Source: Vicia villosa (Eukaryota; Streptophyta; Magnoliopsida; Fabales; Fabaceae). Taken from it: 64,000 nucleotides of DNA. A model generated the notes under the pieces. It ran no database searches. It saw only the letters and a program-made list of their open reading frames with translations, and was not told the origin of the DNA. The first letter of the stretch is position 1; the number at the start of each line of letters is the position of its first letter. Positions 57,901-64,000 of the stretch are shown piece by piece. The stretch lies in contig NC_081183.1 in assembly GCF_029867415.1 (NCBI RefSeq), positions 50,361,133 through 50,425,132 of the forward strand. The letters are read 5' to 3'. The translations under genes were made by a program, and so were the position numbers.

Positions 57901-58176
57901 AGAAATTCAAGCTCTAAAGTTGTCCCAATGGAAGCAAGAATCAGAAGCTGTGGATGTTCTGAAGATCTAAAGAAATTCAAGTTCTGAAGCTGTCCGATGG
58001 AAGCAGAAGTCAGAAGCTGGGAATGTTCTGAAGATCAAAGAAATTCAAGTTCTGAAGCTGTCCGATGGAAGCAGAAGTCAGAACCTGTGAATGTTCTGAG
58101 GATCTAAAGAAATTCAATGTTCTGAAGCTGTCCTATGGAAGCAGAAATCAGAAGTCATGAATGTTCTGTAGATCGA
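57901..58176 (+). repeat. ~69-bp tandem repeats in 3' UTR of element J
   Basis: Units begin AGAAATTCAA at 57901, 57971, 58039 and 58108. Each has a variant of GTTCTGAAGCTGTCCGATGG and ends with GAATGTTCTGAAGATC. Units two and three are nearly identical. Confidence 0.92.
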
Positions 58177-58245
58177 GCACTGTGAACGTTTCTACTGAAA
58201 TACTCAGGGAAGTCTTTTATTATTAAAATTCTTCTAGTATTAATT

Positions 58246-58300
58246 TCAGGGGGAGATTATTCATCTCAGGGGGAGATTGTTAATGTCAGGGGGAGACATA
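58246..58300 (+). repeat. Triplicated PPT-like motif in element J
   Basis: TCAGGGGGAGA occurs at 58246, 58266 and 58286 with an exact 20-bp spacing, about 110 bp before the true polypurine tract. Confidence 0.9.
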
Positions 58301-58396
58301 TTCACATGCTTATGCTATAGCTGTGTAAATTGTCTTTAGCCGTCTGCTCTTTCTGATCGCAAATTCATATCATTTATATATGTTTTTGTCATCATC

Positions 58397-58410
58397 AAAA
58401 AGGGGGAGAT
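58397..58410 (+). other. Polypurine tract of element J
   Basis: AAAAAGGGGGAGAT directly abuts the 3' LTR. Confidence 0.9.
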
Positions 58411-59624
58411 TGTTAGAACAAGATTTGTTCTGATCAATATTCTTAGTTTTGATGATAACAAGGATATGAATTTTGTGTGAGATAATGTGGTACTCTAATA
58501 CATTGCAATTTCCTTTTCACGAAATATATAAAGAGTATGCACAAACCAGCGCTCAGAAGCTTTGACTCAGAAGGTTCAACATGCAACATCAGAACATGGT
58601 CTGGCAAGACATCAGAAGATGGTCAAGGCAGAATCAGAACATGGGTCTATGGAAGCATCAGAAGAACTTGAGATCAGAAGCAGAAGCACTGAAGTTCTCA
58701 TGGTATCACGCTCAGAAGCACTTTAAGGTCAAAAGACAAGAAGATGCTATGCACCAAGCTGTTTGACTCTGATGATATTCAAACGTTGTATACACAAACA
58801 TCAGATCAGAAGAAAGTACAGGTGGCAAGCTACGCTGACTGACAAAAGGAACGTTGGAAGCTATTAAAGGCAACGTCAGTAGACACAGCGTGAACAAGGC
58901 TCGAGGTAGTTGACAAAAGCGTGAAACATTAAATGCAATGCTGTACGGAATACGCAAAGCATTAAATGCTCCCAACGGTCATCTTCTCAAGTGCCTATAA
59001 ATATGAAGTTCTGATGAGAAGCAAGGTTACCAATTCTGAACGAACTTATTCTGAAAAACTTGCTGAAACGCTGTTCAACTCAAAGCTCAGAAACTTCATC
59101 TTCATCAAAGCTCACTACATTGCTGTTGTAATATATTAGTGAGATTAAGCTTAAACGTTAAGAGAAATATCACTGTTGTGATTATAGCTTTTCAGAAACA
59201 TTTGTAATACTCTTAGAATTGATTACATTAATTTGTAAGTAACTAGAGTGATCAAGTGTTGATCAGGATACTCTAGGAATTCTTAGCTTGTATCTAAGCA
59301 GTTGTAATTAGAGTGATCACATGGTGGTCAGGATACTCTAAGAAAGTCTTATCTTGTGTCTAAGCATTTGTTCCTAGAGTGATCAGGTTGTGATCAGGAT
59401 ACTCTAGAAGACTTAGTCGTGGCCTAAGTGGAAAACCATTGTAATCTGTTGCGATTAGTGGATTAAATCCTCAGGTGAGGTAAATCACTCCGTGGGGGTG
59501 GACTGGAGTAGTTTAGTTAACAACGAACCAGGATAAAAATAACTGTGCAAATTGTTTTTATCATTCAAGTTTTTAGACTACACTTATTCAAACCCCCCCT
59601 TTCTAAGTGTTTTTCTATCATTCA
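58411..59624 (+). mobile_element. 3' LTR of SIRE-type element J
   Basis: 1,214 bp, a direct repeat of 49356-50568, ending ATCATTCA. The TATA box is at 58996-59003. Confidence 0.95.
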
Positions 59625-61283
59625 CTTTTCAGTCAAGGTATCTTGCTTAACTCCATGAACATAAACATTAGCGTCATAACTCCACGGGACAGCTTTGTCT
59701 GAGGAGTATGGAAATGGAGTCGGACTGGTAATGATTACCGATGCCACTTTGGGTGCAGCAGAAATTTTGAAAGGAGTTTTGGTAGGGATTTTCAATGGTA
59801 TGTTAGAAACCACTGAGACGTCCTCCATTCTCATCCCATTTGAAAAGACTTCGCATAAAACGTCCATAGAAGGGAGCCTTTCAAACATAATGATACGGCG
59901 ATCCATCCACTTTTGAATTCCTATTTTCAGGTTCTCACAACCATTGTGTAGATGTGCACAATAAAAGCAATCAGGGTCACAACCTGGAAAGTAACCAGCT
60001 CGGATTAGCTTTCTTTTGACTTCATGGAGCGGAGTTGACAATTCTCTCACATCATAGATGTAAACAGTGTCTATGATAGCATTAACGGTTTTGTCGTGCT
60101 TCGGCATAGGTGCAGTGATGACATTTGGAGTCTCTGGAGGATCGAACTCAATTTCCCCAGCATCTATCATGTCTTGTATTTTATTTTTCAGGGCCCAACA
60201 GTGATCTGCGTCATGTCCTGGACAGTTAGAATGGTATGCACGTGTTGCACCGGGGCGATAACTCGGAGAGGAAGTGTTGACATTCTTTGGAGGGTCTTTC
60301 AATGTGATCAGATTTGCTTTTAACAAGTGTTGCAATGCTTGAGAGATTGGCATATTGATTCTGGTGAAGTTTCTTCTTGGTGCATCTGGTCGACGCGTAT
60401 ACTTCGGCGGTTGATCTTTTTGAGGTGCAGATGCAGAGATCAGAACAGCCCCTACAGATTGGTGATGCTCACTTTTGCGACCTTTCTGACTATGCATTGT
60501 ATTGACTTCATTTCTCCCACTGATGGGCCTCTTTGTAGTACCAGAGGAGGATCCTATTTGAATTTTTCCATTTTGAATACCGCTTTCGACACGCTCTCCA
60601 GTTAATATCAGGTCAGTGAAACCTGATGATGAGCTTCCCAGCAAATGACTATAGAAAGGGCCAGTTAAAGTGCCCATGAACATGTCGACCAGCTCGCGAT
60701 CAGATAAGGGTGGTTGAACCCTTCCAGCCAGATCTCTCCACTTTTGTGCATACCCTTTGAAACTTTCTTTTGGTGCCATAGACATGCCCCGTAGTTGAGT
60801 ACGGGTTGGTGCAAGGTCAGCGTTGTATTGATACTGTTTGTAGAAAGCAGCGGCCAAATCTTCCCAGGTGTGAACGTTTGTACTTTCCAGTTGGTAGTAC
60901 CACTCGAGTTGAGTACCCGACAGAATTTCTTCGAAGAAATGAATCCATAATTTGTTATCTGGTGTATGAGGTAGTATCTTCCTCACATGGGACCTCAGAT
61001 GTAGTTTTGGGCAAGAAACTCCATCATACTTTGCAAAGACAGGAACTTTGAACTTTGGAGGAATAACAATATCTGAGACTAGCCCAAGATCATTGAAGTC
61101 TAAACCAAGTATTTTTTGTATCTCCATAGCTTTCATGCGTTCTTCCAACTGCTGGTATTTGTCATCACCCTGTTCGTCTTCGGAATGATAATCTTCTTTG
61201 TTAGAAGAAAGAGAGGGTTTGGCAGAACCCTGGTTGCTGTGATTGTCTTCTCGATCACCTTCACCGACTATTTCAGGGATCGG
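59622..61283 (-). pseudogene. gag: Element I gag, truncated at both ends by insertions
   Basis: The frame is open on the minus strand from 61283 to the border of J; there is no in-frame ATG at the upstream end because insertion K cuts it at 61284. Upstream residues (DNHSNQGSAKPSLSS) lead to LEERMKAMEIQKILGLDF. The gag domain follows: VPVFAKYDGVSCPKLHLRSHVRKI, LEWYYQLESTNVHTWEDLAAAF, then LRGMSMAPKESFKGYAQKWR and FMGTLTGPFYSHL. Two Cys/His-containing regions come later (CPGHDADHCWALKNKI and CDPDCFYCAHLHNGC). It lacks internal stops over 550 codons and its last residues continue across J into 49355. Confidence 0.9.
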
Positions 61284-63096
61284 TGTAACACCCGGTATTT
61301 AGTTAATTATTTAATTAAATACTTTCAAATTATTTCGAATTTAATTGTTGAATTTTTGGAGTATTGAGAATTGTTGACATGGGTTTTATGATTAATTAGT
61401 CGATTAATTAATTGATTAAGTTGTAGAAAAAGTATTGAAGAAATACTAGATTTGTTATATGGACTTAATTAAGTGATGGTGGTAGTAAAAGGTGGGGTGT
61501 CAATGTTAGGCCCAATAGGTTTAGTAAAATTAGGTTAAGATAAGGATTAGGTTAATTAGAAGAGAAAAAGTCTTGGGGAATTGGTCATGGGAAGTTGTAG
61601 AGAGGAGAGAAAATAGGAGAGAAATTCATTCCCGTTTTTCTTGCAGCAGTCTCACTAAATCGAAGATCCCTGATTCGTTAACCGTTGGATCGTCGCCAAA
61701 TTTTGTGGGTAGGTTCGCAACACCTATAGCTAACTTTTGACCGTTGGGATCTTTAAAATAAGGTCTGAGTTGTGAGATATGATCATCGCACTGTAGCTGC
61801 ATATTTGGGAAATTTTTCAGCTTTTGATTCTGATTAAAAGAGGCAATGGTTGGGAGCTAAGGCTAGATGGCTTCGATCGGTAGAATTGTAGAACAGACTC
61901 CGAATACAAGGTAAGGGGTGGGGTTCTAACTCTATAACCGGACTCATGATGAATGATATGTGGGGGTTAAATTCGTAGGAAATTATTCCTGACTATTTGT
62001 TGTGATTCTGTCGTGTTAATTCGATGAAATTAGTTGTTGTTGTGGTGATAATTGTTGTTATTTTATGCGATGTTGAAGGATGTTTCAGTGACGATGTATA
62101 CCTCTATTTATTGGTATAGCGACGATATAGGCTTATGCCTTGTGACGATGATGTTGTTTGTTGTGTGTGTTTGTTGCATTCATATACATATGCATTTTTG
62201 GCGACGGCCTGGATTGGCAAATTAGCGACGAAGGCTTATGCCTTGATGCCTCTGTTAACTGGCAATTGGCGATGGGGGCTGAAGCCCTGGGTACCACATG
62301 CATGTGCATTTGATAGAGTCTCATTATATATGGCATGAGTGTGATTTAATTGTGATGTGTTTTGACTTGAGTTGTTGTTGAATTATGATAATGTGAAGTT
62401 GAAATTATAAGTTGTTATACTAATGACGTATTGTGACATGTATTGTCTGGAAGATGAGAAATAATTGTCATAACTATTAATATGTTGTTGTTGTTGATTT
62501 TTGTTATTATAACTGTTCAGGTTAATTGTTATTATAAATGTAGTCTGAAAGCTGTAACATGATAATTTCGTATGATTAAATTCTAATATATTGTTTATCA
62601 TGCGTTTGTTTATATTGGTAGATATCTCACCCTTTCTGAATGATGTTTCCCTACCATGGGAAATTGACAGGTACTCAAGATAGCGGTGGAAGTTTGAAGT
62701 GATTTTATGAAGTCTTTAGTTGCTGTTATTCGAGTTGGTGTCTTGCTCTGATACGTAGCACTCGGGGGGATAACTGCGTGTTTTAATTATTTGTTACTTG
62801 CTGAATTTTTAGTGATGCTTTATTGTTGAATTGTAGCTTAAAGCTATTTTGCGAAGATGTTATGATTAAATTGAAAATTGTGAAGTTTTGTGAATTCCGC
62901 TGCGAGATAAAATAATTATTTTGATAAAGTAATTTTTTAGGATTAATTTTAAATTTTTGTGCTATGTATCTATGAGGGAAGGCAAATAAGCCGTAACTGT
63001 TTTTGAAATGACGAATATGTGATACCTCAAATGAACTTGTTTGAAATTTATACTCTGATTTTATTATATTTTTCGGGTAGAATTTGGGGTGTTACA
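61284..63096 (+). mobile_element. 5' LTR of chromovirus-type element K
   Basis: 1,813 bp from TGTAACACCCGG to GGGGTGTTACA, followed by TTAG and a primer site. It is collinear with the LTR of B in reverse. The target-site bases on the left are ATCGG (61279-61283); the right copy is outside the window. No gene is seen. Confidence 0.88.
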
Positions 63097-63100
63097 TTAG

Positions 63101-63112
63101 TGGTATCAGAGC
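63101..63112 (+). other. Primer binding site of element K (tRNA-iMet)
   Basis: TGGTATCAGAGC, followed by AGGTCGGTCCGTCCGGCC as in H. Confidence 0.92.
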
Positions 63113-63539
63113 AGGTCGGTCCGTCCGGCCAAGTTGTCTAATGTTGTTTATTCCTCTATACGCGACAAGTGTGTGAAACACTGTCGGTACTTGTTGCTTT
63201 CTGGTTGTTGCAGGAATTAGTTTGAGCGAAGTGGGGGAGAAGCTTTGCTTCTCGGATGTGGTTCAGTTGTAAGTTTGCAAAGAGGATTGTTGTCTTGGTG
63301 TTTCGAAAACTGAATTTCGACGAAAGAATGTGTCTCTCGAGTTATAAAAAGTTTGGAAGTGAGGAGATATGTTAAGAGTTGTTTGAAATATGTTTAAGTT
63401 GAAGAAAAATGAGTTTTAGAGTGGAAATTCCGTAAGCAAAACGCAGGAAATTGCTGAATGTTTTGTGAAACTTAAAAAATTCATAACTTGAGTTCTGGAC
63501 ATCCGATTCGAGTCCCGTTTGAAGCGTTGGAAAGCTAAC
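63113..63539 (+). mobile_element. Leader of element K, cut by element L
   Basis: It aligns with the leader of H in reverse (for example GAAGTGGGGGAGAAGC followed by TTCTCGGAT). No gag start is reached before the next insertion at 63540. Confidence 0.75.
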
Positions 63540-64000
63540 TGTAGCAACCTGCCTAAAAATTATACTTAGAGAGTCGCCACCTATTCTGAAGGGCGAATAG
63601 GAAACCCTACACAGATAAGAGATTGAGGGTAAGTTATTATAATCAGGCTGAGGGAAGGTATGAGGCACCCTCAGCCCTTTCCTAAAGGCTAACATTCAAA
63701 GATTAGGGTTGCATGGCAGGAATTAGGGAGAAATGTGGCAAACAGAATTTTAAGACATGATTGAGATTTTGAAGAGGGGGACTCGCCTTGTTGCCAAGTG
63801 CCTACGTACCTCCTTAGGGAGGATCAAAGTCTACGTAGTTCGGGAAGGGTTGTACGCCATTTAGAGTTGGAATTTGATTTGGTATGGTTTTTTTTAGAGG
63901 CTTTTTGGTCGGCCTATCGCAGTTTGGTTTGTAATTGTAGTTTTTTAAATGGAATTTAGAATTATTAGGAAGTGTGGGCGTACAACCCTGATTTGGCACA
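63540..64000 (-). mobile_element. Element L: end of a Tat-type LTR, cut by window edge
   Basis: TGTAGCAACCTGCC starts at a sharp break in K. The order GAGAGTCGCCACC, a purine-rich stretch, then GGGAAGGTATGAGGCACCC parallels the low-coordinate end of LTR I (37085-37250), so L is probably a minus-strand Tat-type LTR whose 3' end is at 63540. Orientation is inference. Confidence 0.6.

Larger units (their letters stand above)
49356..59624 (+). mobile_element. Complete SIRE/Maximus-type copia element J
   Basis: Two 1.21-kb LTRs flank gag, pol, a third ORF and a long 3' UTR. The flanking 5-mers are CTCTT (49351-49355) and CTTTT (59625-59629), a target duplication with one mismatch. It inserted into the gag-protease junction of I in the opposite orientation. 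Nonsense codons in gag (51135, 51660), pol (55144) and ORF3 (56237), plus one frameshift, make it non-autonomous now. Confidence 0.95.

Overview
This is a nuclear plant window made almost entirely of nested LTR retrotransposons. I find no host gene, rRNA, true tRNA gene or CRISPR array. The base composition is AT-rich. The families present are long-LTR Tat/Ogre-type Ty3 elements with a second archaeal-type RNase H, chromovirus-type Ty3 elements primed by initiator-Met tRNA, and a SIRE/Maximus-type Ty1/copia element with a third ORF. Together they suggest a large-genome legume, for example tribe Fabeae. That assignment is inference from element types, not from a marker gene.

Layout, with letters used throughout. 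A (+): Tat-type 3' UTR with tandem repeats (1-509) and 3' LTR (510-3808), sitting inside the integrase region of B. B (-): chromovirus-type Ty3 pol/gag (3809-7064) and 5' LTR (7179-10651); the LTR is itself interrupted by C, a 1,173-bp solo LTR-like insert (7432-8604) flanked by AGCAT. D (-): Ty1/copia gag-protease-integrase remnant (10652-13276). E (+): first 167 bp of a Tat-type LTR (13277-13443). F (+): non-autonomous element with two 1.34-kb LTRs and a tRNA-Asp primer site (13444-18342). G (+): decayed Tat-type element (18343-37048), split by H and carrying an antisense, apparently spliced gene in its 3' region. H (-): a 9,000-bp non-autonomous chromovirus-type element (24762-33761) flanked by CCATC. 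I (-): Ogre-like Tat element (37049-61283), split by J. J (+): SIRE-type copia element (49356-59624). K (+): chromovirus-type 5' LTR and leader (61284-63539), inside the gag of I. L (63540-64000): end of another Tat-type LTR, probably on the minus strand.

Insertion order read from the junctions: B entered D; A and C entered B; E cut D; H and I entered G; J and K entered I; L entered K. Every gag/pol set carries stops or frameshifts, so no element here is intact. J is the least damaged: its reverse-transcriptase YVDD is intact and a 902-codon pol frame is open. LTR pairs counted by eye differ by about 3% in F, about 2% in J and less in H, so these three insertions look young.

The most unusual items are the antisense multi-exon gene with a plant-mobile-domain-like part in G, a 55-codon two-membrane-segment ORF just downstream of the TATA box in the LTR of I, a frame-preserving candidate intron and a three-fold protein repeat in the pol of I, and tandem arrays with the same ~47-bp period but different sequence in the 3' UTRs of A and I.
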